Positions 26,178 through 35,612 of a stretch of DNA of 64,000 nt are shown in pieces. A program made the position numbers and the translations under genes. Origin of the DNA: Massilia forsythiae (lineage in GTDB: Bacteria; Pseudomonadota; Gammaproteobacteria; Burkholderiales; Burkholderiaceae_D); contig NZ_CP051685.1 in the NCBI RefSeq assembly GCF_012849555.1, positions 3,038,001-3,102,000 on the forward strand. Reading direction: 5' to 3'. Position 1 is the stretch's first letter. Each line of letters opens with the position of its first letter. The notes beneath the pieces are model-generated. The model had not been told where the DNA came from and did not search any database. It saw nothing but the letters and a program-made list of their open reading frames with translations.

Positions 26178-26873
26178 ATGATCGACAACCAGCAACAGCA
26201 AGCCGTGGATGCGGCCATCACGTCGCGCCGCTCGATCCGCGCCTACCTGCCGACGCCGGTGGCGCGCGCGGACCTGGAAGCCATCCTGGAGGTGGCGGCA
26301 CGCGCCCCGTCCGGCACCAACACCCAGCCGTGGAAGGTGTACGTGCTGCAGGGCGATGCCAAGGCGCGCCTGAGCGCGGCGATCCTGGCCGCCTACGCCG
26401 ACCCGCAGCGGGCTGCCGAGCACGTCGAGGAATACGCCTACTATCCGCGCGCATGGATATCGCCGTTCATCGACCGGCGCCGCAAGGTCGGCTGGGACCT
26501 GTATGCGCTGCTCGGCTTGACCCGCGATGACAAGGCCGGGATGGCGGCCCAGCACGGGCGCAACTACCGCTTCTTCGATGCGCCGGTGGGGCTGGTGTTC
26601 ACCATCGACCGCGTGCTGGAGCAGGGCTCCTGGCTCGACTATGGCATGTTCTTGCAAAACATCATGGTGGCGGCGCGCGGGCGCGGTCTGGATACCTGCC
26701 CGCAGGCCGCCTTCACCCAGTTCCACCGCATCATCGCCGCGCAGCTGGCCTTGCCTGCCAACGAGATGGTGGTGTGCGGCATGGCGCTCGGCCACGCCGA
26801 CCCCGGCAAGGTCGAGAACACGCTGCTGACCGAACGCGAACCCTTGTCATCCTTCGTCCGTTTCGTCGAATAG
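26178..26873 (+). CDS. Nitroreductase family protein
   Basis: A 231-residue FMN-dependent oxidoreductase. SRRSIRAYLPTPVARADLEA and AARAPSGTNTQPWKVYVL are the N-terminal FMN-binding signature. ASCs of this fold end, as here, with GLDTCPQAAFTQF and VVCGMALGHADP. It reduces nitroaromatics or quinones with NAD(P)H; the natural substrate is unknown. GGAG precedes the ATG at 26178. The close spacing to the DMT transporter suggests a two-gene operon, possibly for detoxification and efflux (inference). Confidence 0.88.
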   Translation: MIDNQQQQAVDAAITSRRSIRAYLPTPVARADLEAILEVAARAPSGTNTQPWKVYVLQGDAKARLSAAILAAYADPQRAAEHVEEYAYYPRAWISPFIDRRRKVGWDLYALLGLTRDDKAGMAAQHGRNYRFFDAPVGLVFTIDRVLEQGSWLDYGMFLQNIMVAARGRGLDTCPQAAFTQFHRIIAAQLALPANEMVVCGMALGHADPGKVENTLLTEREPLSSFVRFVE

Positions 26874-27084
26874 CCTCGCCGGTTCGGCGCTATACTCGAG
26901 TTGCCGCCTACCGCGAAGAACCGGCGCGGACGGCAGCCGCGGCGCTCGCAAGCTGTTGAAATACCAAGAGAAATCTACAACGCTTTACATATTGCGCTGT
27001 AGAAAAAATCGGGAGCGGGTGGTACAGTCGTCCATGCCGTCCCGTTTTGCTGGATCGCATCCCGTTCGCGTTCAAGGAATCAAG

Positions 27085-28200
27085 ATGCTCAAGCTCGCAT
27101 TGACCGCCGCCATTTCGATGATGCTGGTGTTCGAACCCGTTGCCGCCGAGGCCAAATCAAAGGGCCGGACAGCGGTGGTCAAGCGGATCAAGGTCAAGAA
27201 GCACGAGCCGGCGAAACTGGTCGCCTCCGACAACCGCCAGCGCCTGGTGCGCCGCGTGATCAAGGTGCGCGGCAAGCGCAAGGTCGTCTACGAGCAAGTA
27301 CGTCGCGCGGCGCCGGCCCTCGCGATCCTGAGCGCGGGCGACCTGGCCGGCCTGAACCTCACCCACGATCCGCTCGCCCTGCGTTCCAGCGTCGCCTATG
27401 TGCTGGACCAGGACAGTTCGGAAGTCCTGTTCGAAAAAAATTCCAGCGTGGCGCTGCCGATCGCCTCGATCACCAAGCTGATGACGGGCTTCGTGGTGGT
27501 GCAGGCGCACCAGAACCTGGACGAAATCCTGACCGTCACGGAAGACGATGTCGACCACCACAAGTTCACCAGTTCGCGCCTGCAGGTCGGCACCCGCATG
27601 ACGCGCGGAGACCTGCTGCACATCGCCTTGATGAGCTCGGAAAACCGCGCCGCCGCCGCGCTGGGCAGGAATTATCCGGGCGGTATCAATGCCTTCGTCG
27701 CGGCGATGAACGCCAAGGCGCGCGAACTGAGCATGAACAATACCCATTACGTGGATTCGAGCGGGCTGTCGAGCCAGAACGTGTCGAGCGCGCGCGACCT
27801 GGCCAAGCTGGTATCGATGGCGCACCACGAACCGCTGCTGCGCCAGTACACGACCGACCCGAACTACGTGGTCGAAGCCGGCGGCCGTGCGCTGCGCTAT
27901 TCGAACACCAATTACCTGGTGGCCATGCCGGACTGGAACATCGGCTTGCAAAAGACCGGATTCATCAACGAAGCCGGGCGCTGCCTGGTGATGCAGGCCA
28001 TGATCCAGGGCCGCAACGTGGTGATGGTGTTCCTCGACTCGAAAGGCAAGCAGTCGCGCACCGCCGACGCCGGCCGCATGCGGCGCTGGCTGGAAGCCAT
28101 CAAGCCGCCGGTCATCCCGGCAGCGGCGGCCGCCGGGGTGCCGGTAACGGTATCGGCAGGGGCGGGCGTGGGTGTCGGGGCGGCGCCGCTGGTGCAATAA
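27085..28200 (+). CDS. pbpG: D-alanyl-D-alanine endopeptidase, PBP7/8 type
   Basis: A 371-residue exported S11 serine peptidase that cleaves D-Ala-meso-DAP cross-links in peptidoglycan. A signal peptide (MLKLALTAAISMMLVFEPVA) and a very basic linker (about residues 23-75) precede the catalytic domain. Catalytic motifs are SITK (128-131), SEN (185-187) and KTG (290-292). The Ala/Val/Gly-rich C-terminus is unusual. ATG 27085 is chosen because AAGGA and the signal peptide both point to it; the in-frame sequence from 26956 has no such features. Confidence 0.88.
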   Translation: MLKLALTAAISMMLVFEPVAAEAKSKGRTAVVKRIKVKKHEPAKLVASDNRQRLVRRVIKVRGKRKVVYEQVRRAAPALAILSAGDLAGLNLTHDPLALRSSVAYVLDQDSSEVLFEKNSSVALPIASITKLMTGFVVVQAHQNLDEILTVTEDDVDHHKFTSSRLQVGTRMTRGDLLHIALMSSENRAAAALGRNYPGGINAFVAAMNAKARELSMNNTHYVDSSGLSSQNVSSARDLAKLVSMAHHEPLLRQYTTDPNYVVEAGGRALRYSNTNYLVAMPDWNIGLQKTGFINEAGRCLVMQAMIQGRNVVMVFLDSKGKQSRTADAGRMRRWLEAIKPPVIPAAAAAGVPVTVSAGAGVGVGAAPLVQ

Positions 28201-28275
28201 GCCGCAGAGGCGAGGCAACAGGAACGGAATGACCGTTGCCGATCCTCGTTATCTTTCTCAGCGTTAGCTTGGTGG

Positions 28276-28308
28276 CGTCGTCCCCGCGCAGGCGGGGACC
28301 CATGCTGA
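28276..28308 (+). repeat. REP-like palindrome, copy D
   Basis: Core GTCCCCGCGCAGGCGGGGAC followed by CCATGCTG. Confidence 0.85.
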
Positions 28309-28373
28309 TTCGTCAGTACTCTCTATTTGACATGGCTGGAGAGGTTCCAGCTTGCCGAATCATGTGATGATGT

Positions 28374-28400
28374 ATGGTCCCCGCCTTCGCGGGGAGTCGT
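28374..28400 (-). repeat. REP-like palindrome, copy E
   Basis: ATGGTCCCCGCC ... GCGGGGA in inverse orientation to copy D, 65 bases away. Confidence 0.8.
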
Positions 28401-28460
28401 TTCAGGCAGTGCCTGGAACGACGGTCTTTAGGCCAGCAATACTATCTTGGACGGTAGTGC

Positions 28461-28478
28461 ACCTGCGCGGGGACGACG
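28461..28478 (-). repeat. REP-like half element, copy F
   Basis: Only the right half remains (CCTGCGCGGGGACGACG); the left arm is missing. Confidence 0.65.
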
Positions 28479-28529
28479 AGGATGCGAAGCCAGGGTTGAT
28501 CGCTCGACCAGCGCTGGGGAAATTTTTCC

Positions 28530-29315
28530 TCACACCGCCGGCATTACCCGGTGCCCCAGCGTGGCCGAGATCTGCATCGCCGTGTTCACCAGGTCTTCCA
28601 GCCATTCTTCCTGCAGCCGGTCCGCCGGCGCCGAGATCGACAGGCCGGCCACCAGCTTGCCGCTGTCGTCGTGGATGCCGGCCGCCATGCAGCGCACGCC
28701 CAGTTCCAGTTCCTCGTTGTCGCGCGCGTAGCCGCGCGAACGCACCAGCGACAGTTCGCGCTCCAGGCGCGTCAGGTCGGTGATCGAATTCTTGTTGTGG
28801 CCGGCAAGGCCGGTGCGGGTGGCGTAGGCGCGGATCGCCTTGGCCTCGTCCACCGACAGGAACAGCTTGCCGGTCGAGGTCAGGTGCAGCGGGCCGCGGC
28901 CGCCGATGGCGCGCACCACCTGCATGCCCGAGCGCTCGGAAAAGGCGCGGTCGATGTAGACGATCTCGTCGCCTTGCCGTACCGACAGGTTGACGGTCTG
29001 CTTGGTCTTGTTATGCAGCAGGCGCATCAGGTCGACCGCCGCTTCGCGCACCGACAGCCGGCTTTTTACCACGTTGCCCAGTTCCAGCAGGCGCATGCCC
29101 AGGCGATAGGTGCCCGGCTCGACGCGGTCGACGAAGCGCGTCACCACCATGTCGTTCAAGATCCGGTGCGCGGTCGACGGATGCAGGCCGGATACCTTGG
29201 ACAATTCCTTCAGGCTCACGGGGTCGGGATAGCTCGCCAGCGCATCGAGCAGGGCCGTCATGCGCTCGATCACCTGGATGGAAGTTTTCGCCGGCTCGAG
29301 GGTTTCCATTTTCAT
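28530..29315 (-). CDS. IclR-family transcriptional regulator
   Basis: A 261-residue regulator. An N-terminal winged HTH (VSLKELSKVSGLHPSTAHRI, about 33-52) is followed by the IclR effector-binding domain (GRGPLHLTSTGKLFLS, GYARDNEELELGVRCMAAGI and a C-terminal ISAPADRL). It binds DNA as a dimer or tetramer. The ligand and targets are not evident; neighbours on both sides (pbpG, dgkA) are unrelated. ATG 29315, with a second Met at 29309. GGTATA-N11-TATACC lies 20 bases upstream and may serve autoregulation. Confidence 0.88.
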   Translation of the reverse strand: MKMETLEPAKTSIQVIERMTALLDALASYPDPVSLKELSKVSGLHPSTAHRILNDMVVTRFVDRVEPGTYRLGMRLLELGNVVKSRLSVREAAVDLMRLLHNKTKQTVNLSVRQGDEIVYIDRAFSERSGMQVVRAIGGRGPLHLTSTGKLFLSVDEAKAIRAYATRTGLAGHNKNSITDLTRLERELSLVRSRGYARDNEELELGVRCMAAGIHDDSGKLVAGLSISAPADRLQEEWLEDLVNTAMQISATLGHRVMPAV

Positions 29316-29334
29316 GATGTGGTTGGTGCAGTGC

Positions 29335-29357
29335 GGTATATTCCCTTAGTTTATACC
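29335..29357. promoter_or_regulatory. Inverted repeat GGTATA-N11-TATACC
   Basis: Six-base perfect arms at 29335-29340 and 29352-29357 in the IclR gene leader, overlapping its likely promoter. Candidate operator. Confidence 0.4.
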
Positions 29358-29468
29358 ATAATGTGAAAAAAATCGGTACCTCGCCCAGAATCGTGTTGCA
29401 TAATGGCCAAGCACTGTGGGCATAATGAAGATCCTGTACAGCAGCCCGCATGACAATGCGCGACCAAG

Positions 29469-29855
29469 ATGAATCAACCCGGCAGTGAGTTCAAGAGCAA
29501 AGGCGGCTTCAACCGCATCGCATCCGCCATCCGCTATTCGATCGATGGTTTCAAGCATGCCTGGCGCCACGAGCACGCGTTTCGCCAGGAATTGATGGTG
29601 GTGCTGCCGGCGACATTGGTGGCCTTGTTCCTCAGGATTTCGGCCTTCCAGAAGCTGGCCCTGATCGCGGTGCTTGGCCTGGTGCTGCTGGTGGAGCTGA
29701 TCAATGCCGCCATCGAAGCCGTGGTCGACCGCGTCTCGCTCGAACGCCACCCGTTGTCCAAGGCCGCCAAGGACCTGGGCAGCGCGGCGGTGGCGCTGGC
29801 GATCGCGATGGCCGTGGCCACCTGGATCGTCGTCCTGTACAACCGCTTTTTCTGA
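29469..29855 (+). CDS. dgkA: Diacylglycerol kinase
   Basis: A 128-residue inner-membrane enzyme with three helices and an amphipathic N-terminus. AWRHEHAFRQEL and ELINAAIEAVVDRVS correspond to the conserved acidic/Asn active-site residues of the prokaryotic DGK family. It phosphorylates diacylglycerol released by osmoregulated glucan or lipid A modification, returning it to phospholipid synthesis. Normal length. A peroxiredoxin gene follows 36 bases downstream. Confidence 0.92.
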   Translation: MNQPGSEFKSKGGFNRIASAIRYSIDGFKHAWRHEHAFRQELMVVLPATLVALFLRISAFQKLALIAVLGLVLLVELINAAIEAVVDRVSLERHPLSKAAKDLGSAAVALAIAMAVATWIVVLYNRFF

Positions 29856-29891
29856 AGAAACTTCGCAAACCGACTCTCAAGGAGAATGACC

Positions 29892-30530
29892 ATGACCTTA
29901 CGCCTGGGCGATACCGCACCCGATTTCGAGCAGGATTCCACCATCGGCCGCATCCGCTTCCACGAGTGGGCGGGCGATTCCTGGGTGGTGCTGTTCTCGC
30001 ATCCGGCCGACTTCACGCCGGTGTGCACCACCGAACTGGGCCTGACCGCGAAACTCAAGCCGGAATTCGACAAGCGCAACGTGAAGGCGATCGCGCTGTC
30101 GGTCGATCCGGCCGAGCAGCACGCCAAGTGGATCAAGGACATCGAGGACACCCAGCAGACCGTGGTCGGCTTCCCGATCATCGCCGACGCCGACAAGAAG
30201 GTCTCGAACCTGTACGACATGATCCACCCGAACCAGTCGGCCACCGCCACCGTGCGCTCGCTGTTCGTCATCGATCCGGCCAAGAAGATCCGCCTGACCA
30301 TCACCTACCCGATGAGCACCGGCCGCAACTTCGACGAAGTGCTGCGCGTGATCGACGCCCTGCAACTGACCGATGGCTATACGGTGGCCACGCCGGGCAA
30401 CTGGAAGGATGGCGACGATGTCATCATCCCGCTGACCGTGCAGGATCCGGAGCAGTTGCAGCAGAAATATCCAAAAGGCTTCACCGCCGCGCGTCCGTAC
30501 CTGCGCGTCACCCCGCAGCCGAACAAGTAA
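29892..30530 (+). CDS. 1-Cys peroxiredoxin (Prx6 type)
   Basis: A 212-residue thiol peroxidase. The peroxidatic Cys45 lies in HPADFTPVCTTELG. No resolving cysteine is seen, which agrees with the 1-Cys Prx6 class, and the C-terminal domain DGYTVATPGNWKDGDDVI is present. It reduces H2O2 and organic peroxides in the cytosol. Two ATGs (29886, 29892) follow GGAG; the second gives proper spacing and the usual MTLRLGDTAPDFEQ start, so it is preferred. Confidence 0.92.
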   Translation: MTLRLGDTAPDFEQDSTIGRIRFHEWAGDSWVVLFSHPADFTPVCTTELGLTAKLKPEFDKRNVKAIALSVDPAEQHAKWIKDIEDTQQTVVGFPIIADADKKVSNLYDMIHPNQSATATVRSLFVIDPAKKIRLTITYPMSTGRNFDEVLRVIDALQLTDGYTVATPGNWKDGDDVIIPLTVQDPEQLQQKYPKGFTAARPYLRVTPQPNK

Positions 30531-30656
30531 TGCGGTATGCGGATTTTGCGTATGCGGCATGGGCGCAATAACGCTCCCCGCATAAGCAAATAAGGAAGCT
30601 GTCGTTTGTTTTACGGTTGAGGCACTTTACCCTTGGCGCCAATCTGGGGGTAAAGC

Positions 30657-31430
30657 ATGTCCATTACGTATATCTTGTCGGGTTTCGCCGTCGGCCTGCT
30701 GGTCGGCATGACCGGCGTCGGCGGCGGCTCGCTGATGACGCCGCTGCTGACCTTGCTGTTCGGCGTCACGCCGTCGGTGGCGGTCGGCACCGACCTCGCA
30801 TTCGCATCGATCACCAAGAGCGCCGGCACCGTCACCCACCGTTCGCGCGGCACCGTGCAGTGGTTCATCGTGCGCCGCCTGTGCATGGGCGCCTTGCCGG
30901 CGGCGCTGCTGGCCACCCTCGCGCTGCAGCACTTCGGTCCGCTCGACAAGGCCATTGGCCAGGTCATCCGCTATTCGATCGCCGTGTCGGTGCTGCTGAC
31001 CGTGGTCGCGATCCTGTTCCGCAGCAAGATGCTGGCCTGGGTCAACGCCAGCCCCGGGCGGCAATTGCACGGCCGCGCGCTGGCTGCCGCCACCATCGCC
31101 TCCGGCGCCGTGCTGGGCACCCTGGTCACGATCTCCTCGATCGGCGCCGGCGCCATCGGCGCCACCCTGCTGGTGATGCTGTACCCGCGCCTGACGCCGG
31201 CCGAGGTGGCCGGCACCGACATCGCCTACGCGGTGCCGCTGACGGCGATCGCCGCCGTCGGCCACTGGTGGCTGGGCTCGATCAACTGGTGGCTGCTGCT
31301 GACCCTGCTGGTCGGCTCGCTGCCCGGCATCACCATCGGTTCCTGGTTCGCGCGCTCGGTGCCGGAACGCCTGCTGCGCGGCTTGCTGGCGGCGACGCTG
31401 GCGTTGGTCGCGGTCAAGCTGCTGTATTGA
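30657..31430 (+). CDS. TauE/SafE (TSUP) family permease
   Basis: A 257-residue inner-membrane protein of about eight helices. GLLVGMTGVGGGSLMTPLL is the family's N-terminal repeat, and SIGAGAIGATLLVMLYPRL the second. TSUP members move sulfite, sulfonates or other anions. The location immediately before the sulfate ABC genes is suggestive of a sulfur-compound substrate (inference), though 163 bases and a hairpin separate them. Confidence 0.87.
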   Translation: MSITYILSGFAVGLLVGMTGVGGGSLMTPLLTLLFGVTPSVAVGTDLAFASITKSAGTVTHRSRGTVQWFIVRRLCMGALPAALLATLALQHFGPLDKAIGQVIRYSIAVSVLLTVVAILFRSKMLAWVNASPGRQLHGRALAAATIASGAVLGTLVTISSIGAGAIGATLLVMLYPRLTPAEVAGTDIAYAVPLTAIAAVGHWWLGSINWWLLLTLLVGSLPGITIGSWFARSVPERLLRGLLAATLALVAVKLLY

Positions 31431-31450
31431 ACGATTGTCCGGCTCGAAAC

Positions 31451-31470
31451 GAGGCGCCTGCGGGCGCTTC
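31451..31470 (+). terminator. Weak hairpin after the TSUP gene
   Basis: GAGGCGCC pairs with GGCGCTTC (one G-U pair) around a TGC-G loop. There is no strong T run. Confidence 0.4.
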
Positions 31471-31501
31471 ATTCGTTTGCGTTTCGGTAAAGACAAAGAT
31501 G

Positions 31502-31570
31502 TTCTATACAAATAAGTAATGCTTCGTTTGCAATATGAATAATGGGTGAGATTATTGCCCTCTTATAGAA
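31502..31570 (+). promoter_or_regulatory. cysT upstream region
   Basis: AT-rich region with inverted arms TTCTATA (31502-31508) and TATAGAA (31564-31570) and several TAAT/ATAAT elements, in the position where CysB activates sulfate-uptake operons. The exact promoter cannot be set. Confidence 0.4.
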
Positions 31571-31593
31571 GAAATTGTAATAAGGCGCATTTC

Positions 31594-32439
31594 ATGAATA
31601 CTCTGGTGCAATCCCGCAGCAGCGCGAACCGGGTCATTCCCGGCTTCGGGCTTTCGCTCGGGTTCACGATCTTCTACCTGGCGCTGCTGGTGCTGATCCC
31701 GCTGTCGGCCGTGTTCCTGAAAACCTTTACCATGAGCTGGGATGCGTTCTGGAGCGCGGTCACCTCGGAGCGGGTGATGGCGTCCTACCGGTTGAGCTTC
31801 GGCGCGGCGCTGCTGGCGGCGGCGATCAACGTCGTGTTCGGCGGCATCGTGGCCTGGGTGCTGGTGCGTTATTCCTTTCCCGGCAAGCGTTTCGTCGACG
31901 CCCTGGTCGACCTGCCGTTCGCGCTGCCCACCGCAGTGGCCGGCATCACGCTGACCGCCCTGTACTCGGCTAACGGCTGGATCGGCCAATACCTTGAAAA
32001 GGCCGGCATCAAGGTCGCCTTCACGCCGCTGGGCGTGGTGGTGGCCCTGACCTTCATCGGCTTGCCCTTCGTGGTACGCACGGTGCAGCCGGTGCTGGAA
32101 GATGCCGAGCGCGAGCTGGAAGAGGCCGCCGCCAGCCTGGGCGCCAGCCCGTGGCAGACCTTCATCCGCGTGATCCTGCCGGGCATCGTGCCGGCGCTGC
32201 TGACCGGCTTCGCGCTGGCGTTCGCGCGCGCCACCGGCGAATACGGTTCGGTCATCTTCATCGCCGGCAACATGCCGATGGTGTCCGAGATTACGCCGCT
32301 GTTCATCATCACCAAGCTGGAGCAGTACGACTATGCCGGCGCCACCGCGATCGCGGTGGTGATGCTGGTGGTCTCCTTTCTCCTGCTCCTGACCATCAAC
32401 CTGCTGCAGGCCTGGGCGCGCAAGCGCGCGGGGAAATAA
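31594..32439 (+). CDS. cysT: Sulfate/thiosulfate ABC transporter permease CysT
   Basis: A 281-residue inner-membrane permease with six helices. LPFALPTAVAGITLTALYS and EEAAASLGASPWQTFIRVIL, the EAA coupling loop, identify CysT/CysU. With CysW it forms the channel for sulfate and thiosulfate import. ATG 31594 follows AAGG. CysW begins with no gap after its stop, so the two are coupled. First gene of cysTWA plus a CysB-type regulator. Confidence 0.93.
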   Translation: MNTLVQSRSSANRVIPGFGLSLGFTIFYLALLVLIPLSAVFLKTFTMSWDAFWSAVTSERVMASYRLSFGAALLAAAINVVFGGIVAWVLVRYSFPGKRFVDALVDLPFALPTAVAGITLTALYSANGWIGQYLEKAGIKVAFTPLGVVVALTFIGLPFVVRTVQPVLEDAERELEEAAASLGASPWQTFIRVILPGIVPALLTGFALAFARATGEYGSVIFIAGNMPMVSEITPLFIITKLEQYDYAGATAIAVVMLVVSFLLLLTINLLQAWARKRAGK

Positions 32440-33393
32440 ATGAGCGCCGTTCTCGACCACAAGGCGGGCACGCCGCGCGCCGGCAAGCCGTCCGCGCCGC
32501 CGCCCGCGGTTGCGGCCCCGGGTCCGCGCAAGGCCACCAATACCCTGGAGCCGCGCTGGGTGCGCTATACCCTGATCGCGGTGGCGCTGCTGTTCCTGAC
32601 GCTGTTCCTGTTCATTCCGCTGCTGGCCGTGTTCGTGGAAGCGCTGAAGCACGGCTGGGACGCCTACAAGGCGGCGGTGCTGGACGACGATGCGCTGGCG
32701 GCGATCAAGCTGACCTTCATCGCGGCCGGCATCGCCGTCCCGCTGAACCTGGTGTTCGGCGTGGCCGCGGCCTGGGCCATCGCCAAGTTCGACTTTCCGG
32801 GAAAAAGCGTGCTGCTGACGCTGATCGATTTGCCGTTTTCGGTGTCGCCGGTGATCGCCGGCCTGATCTACGTGCTGCTGTTCGGCTCGCAGGGCTGGTT
32901 CGGACCGTGGCTGATGGACCACGACATCAAGATCCTGTTCGCGGTGCCGGGCATCGTGCTGGCCACCATCTTCGTCACTTTCCCGTTCGTGGCGCGCGAA
33001 CTGATCCCGCTGATGCAGGCGCAGGGCAGCGAAGAGGAAGAGGCGGCGCTGGTGCTGGGCGCGTCCGGCTGGTCCACCTTCTTCCGCGTGACGCTCCCCA
33101 ACATCAAGTGGGGCCTGCTGTACGGCGTGATCCTGTGTAACGCGCGCGCCATGGGCGAGTTCGGCGCCGTGTCGGTGGTGTCCGGCCACATCCGCGGCGA
33201 GACCAACACCATGCCGCTGCAGGTCGAGATCCTCTACAACGAATACAACTTCACGGCCGCGTTCGCGATCGCCTCGCTGCTGGCGCTGCTGGCGCTGGTC
33301 ACGCTGGCCATCAAGACCTTCATCGAATGGCGCCTGCACCAGTCGCTGCGCACCACCGACGCCGGCGTGCCGGCCACCACCACGGAGCATTGA
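32440..33393 (+). CDS. cysW: Sulfate ABC transporter permease CysW
   Basis: A 317-residue second permease. [20 protein letters not shown] and [20 protein letters not shown] (the EAA loop) are clear, as is [20 protein letters not shown]. It carries an extra Pro/Ala-rich cytoplasmic N-terminus of about 35 residues. The start codon directly follows the cysT stop, and cysA follows its own stop in the same way. Confidence 0.93.
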   Translation: MSAVLDHKAGTPRAGKPSAPPPAVAAPGPRKATNTLEPRWVRYTLIAVALLFLTLFLFIPLLAVFVEALKHGWDAYKAAVLDDDALAAIKLTFIAAGIAVPLNLVFGVAAAWAIAKFDFPGKSVLLTLIDLPFSVSPVIAGLIYVLLFGSQGWFGPWLMDHDIKILFAVPGIVLATIFVTFPFVARELIPLMQAQGSEEEEAALVLGASGWSTFFRVTLPNIKWGLLYGVILCNARAMGEFGAVSVVSGHIRGETNTMPLQVEILYNEYNFTAAFAIASLLALLALVTLAIKTFIEWRLHQSLRTTDAGVPATTTEH

Positions 33394-34497
33394 ATGACGA
33401 TCGAAGTCCAACACATCCGCAAGCAGTTCGGCCAGTTCACGGCCCTGGACGACGTCTCGCTGCAATTCGCCGACGGCGAGCTGACCGCGCTGCTCGGTCC
33501 CTCCGGCTGCGGCAAGACCACGCTGCTGCGCTGCATCGCCGGCCTGGAATTCCCGGATTCCGGCCGCGTGCTGCTCGACGGCGACGATGCTTCCGCGCGC
33601 CACGTGCGCGAGCGCCAGGTCGGCTTCGTGTTCCAGCACTATGCGCTGTTCAAGCACATGACCGTGTTCGAGAACGTCGCCTTCGGCCTGCGCGTCAAGA
33701 AGCGTTCCGAGCGCCCGAGCGAAGCGCAGATCCGCGACAAGGTGAAACGCCTGCTGGAGCTGGTGCAGCTGGACTGGATCGCCGACCGCTATCCACCGCA
33801 GCTGTCCGGCGGCCAGCGCCAGCGCATCGCCCTGGCGCGCGCCCTCGCCGTGGAGCCGCGCGTGCTGCTGCTGGACGAGCCGTTCGGCGCGCTCGACGCC
33901 AAGGTACGCAAGGAACTGCGGCGCTGGCTGCGCCAGCTGCACGACGAACTGCACGTGACCTCGATCTTCGTCACCCACGACCAGGAAGAGGCGCTCGAAG
34001 TGGCCGACCAGGTGGTCCTGATGAACAAGGGCCGGGTCGAGCAGCTCGGCACGCCGGACCAGGTGTACAACCAGCCGGCCTCGCCCTTCGTGTACGGCTT
34101 CCTCGGCAACGTCAACCTGTTCCACGGGCGCGTGCACGACGGCGTGCTGGCCAGCGGCGACGCCACTTTTCACACACCGCAGTTTGCCGGCGTGCAGAAC
34201 GGCGAGGGCATCGCCTACGTGCGACCGCACGATCTCGAGGTCGAGCGCTACGCGCCGGGCGGGGAGGGCGTGGTGGTCAAGCTGCGCCGCGCCCACGCGA
34301 TCGGCCCGCTGGCCCAGCTCGACCTGGAACGCGCCGACAACGCCGACATCGTCGAGGCCGTGATTCCGAACGAACGCTACCGCGAACTCGGCTTGAAGGA
34401 AGGAGAGACGCTGCTGGTGCGGCCCAAGCGGATGCACGTGTTCGTGGGCGGGCAGGGCGATGCGCAACATCTCGTCGAGCAAGGCGGCGGCATATGA
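33394..34497 (+). CDS. cysA: Sulfate/thiosulfate ABC transporter ATPase CysA
   Basis: A 367-residue ATPase. Walker [10 protein letters not shown] (35-43), signature [15 protein letters not shown] and Walker [15 protein letters not shown] are followed by H-loop [11 protein letters not shown]. The C-terminal ~120 residues form the TOBE/regulatory domain ([14 protein letters not shown], then [12 protein letters not shown]). It energises CysTW. Its TGA overlaps the next ATG by four bases (ATGA at 34494-34497). Confidence 0.94.
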   Translation: MTIEVQHIRKQFGQFTALDDVSLQFADGELTALLGPSGCGKTTLLRCIAGLEFPDSGRVLLDGDDASARHVRERQVGFVFQHYALFKHMTVFENVAFGLRVKKRSERPSEAQIRDKVKRLLELVQLDWIADRYPPQLSGGQRQRIALARALAVEPRVLLLDEPFGALDAKVRKELRRWLRQLHDELHVTSIFVTHDQEEALEVADQVVLMNKGRVEQLGTPDQVYNQPASPFVYGFLGNVNLFHGRVHDGVLASGDATFHTPQFAGVQNGEGIAYVRPHDLEVERYAPGGEGVVVKLRRAHAIGPLAQLDLERADNADIVEAVIPNERYRELGLKEGETLLVRPKRMHVFVGGQGDAQHLVEQGGGI

Positions 34498-35423
34498 ATT
34501 TCCAGCAACTGCGTTCGGTGCGCGAAGCGGCGCGCCGCAATTTCAACCTGACTGATGTCGCCAACGCGTTGTTCACCTCGCAGCCGGGCGTGTCGCGCCA
34601 GATCCGCGAACTCGAGGACGAACTCGGCGTGGTCATCTTCGAGCGCAACGGCAAGCGCCTGACCGGCCTGACCGATCCCGGCAAGGGCATATTGAAAATC
34701 ATCGAGCGCCTGCTGGTCGAGGCCGAGAACCTGCAGCAGGCCAGCAGCGAATACGCCGGCCAGGACAGCGGCACACTGCGCGTGGCGGTCACCCACACCC
34801 AGGCGCGCTACGCACTGCCGCAGGTGGTGCAAGCCTTCCGCACGGCGTTCCCGGGCGTGCGCATCGCCCTGCAGCAGAGCGCGCCGGAACACATCGCCGA
34901 ATGGGTGCTGTCCGGCCGCGCCGACATCGGCATCGCCACCGAGGGACTGAGTGCCTTCCCCGACCTGGTGTCGTTCCCGTGCTATCGATGGAGCCACCTG
35001 GTGGTGGTGCCGGACGGCCATCCGCTGCTGGGGCAATCGCCGATCAAGCTGGCCGATCTGGCCGAGTATCCCTTGATCACCTACGACGTCGGCTTCACCG
35101 GCCGCAGCCACATCGACGCCGCCTTCGCCGCCGCCAATGTCAGCCCGGACATCGTGCTGACGGCGATGGATTCGGACGTCATCAAGCAGTATGTGTCGCT
35201 CGGGATGGGCGTCGGCATCGTGGCCTCGATGGCCTTCGACCACGGACGCGACCGCGGCCTGCGCGCGATCGAGTCCTCGCACCTGTTCGCGCCCAACGTG
35301 ACGCGCCTGGCGGTGCGCCGCGGCGCCTACCTGCGCGCGTATGCGTATGATTTCATCGAGCGCTTCGCGCAGGGGTTTACCAAGGCGGATATCGAGAAGG
35401 CGCTACGTCCGGTGGCGGAGTAG
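34494..35423 (+). CDS. cysB: LysR-type regulator of the CysB/Cbl group
   Basis: A 309-residue LTTR. The N-terminal HTH ([20 protein letters not shown], about 20-39) and long linker helix are followed by a substrate-binding domain with [20 protein letters not shown] and [13 protein letters not shown], characteristic of CysB and Cbl. CysB activates sulfate assimilation when O- or N-acetylserine accumulates. The four-base ATGA overlap with cysA places it in the operon it probably controls. The distinction between CysB and Cbl cannot be made from this sequence. Confidence 0.88.
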   Translation: MNFQQLRSVREAARRNFNLTDVANALFTSQPGVSRQIRELEDELGVVIFERNGKRLTGLTDPGKGILKIIERLLVEAENLQQASSEYAGQDSGTLRVAVTHTQARYALPQVVQAFRTAFPGVRIALQQSAPEHIAEWVLSGRADIGIATEGLSAFPDLVSFPCYRWSHLVVVPDGHPLLGQSPIKLADLAEYPLITYDVGFTGRSHIDAAFAAANVSPDIVLTAMDSDVIKQYVSLGMGVGIVASMAFDHGRDRGLRAIESSHLFAPNVTRLAVRRGAYLRAYAYDFIERFAQGFTKADIEKALRPVAE

Positions 35424-35471
35424 GGTGGGCAGATCGTCAGGATGACGTACCAATAATCGTCAGCTCATGTA

Positions 35472-35503
35472 CGTCGTCCCCGCGCAGGCGGGGACCCAAG
35501 CTG
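35472..35503 (+). repeat. REP-like palindrome, copy G
   Basis: Core GTCCCCGCGCAGGCGGGGAC followed by CCAAGCTG. Paired with inverted copy H, 43 bases away. Confidence 0.85.
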
Positions 35504-35546
35504 GCGGTGACAAAGTCGAGATGCTTGCATAGCGACTTCGATTACT

Positions 35547-35578
35547 CAGCATGGATCCCCGCCTGCGCGGGGACGACG
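35547..35578 (-). repeat. REP-like palindrome, copy H
   Basis: CAGCATGGATCCCCGCC ... GCGGGGACGACG, inverse to copy G. Its left flank matches that of copy J. Confidence 0.85.
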
Positions 35579-35612
35579 GTTTGAGGTTATCGCTCGAAGT
35601 TATCGCGTCGAT

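Larger units (their letters stand above)
28201..28529 (+). other. Intergenic region with three REP-like copies
   Basis: No gene; the space between convergent pbpG and the IclR gene is mostly occupied by REP copies D, E and F. Confidence 0.6.

Noticed and set aside
28276..28478. Cluster of three GC-rich palindromes as a possible CRISPR array
   Set aside because: Spacing is irregular, orientations alternate and one copy is a half element. This is REP-like, not CRISPR, and no cas gene exists in the window.
31552..34482. 976-codon frame antisense to cysTWA
   Set aside because: Same artefact: low-complexity composition, no ribosome site, and it lies over well-supported transporter genes.
33327..34493. 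Long in-frame extension upstream of the CysB-type regulator
   Set aside because: It runs through cysA in another frame and is Arg/Ala-rich; the regulator starts at the ATGA overlap at 34494.
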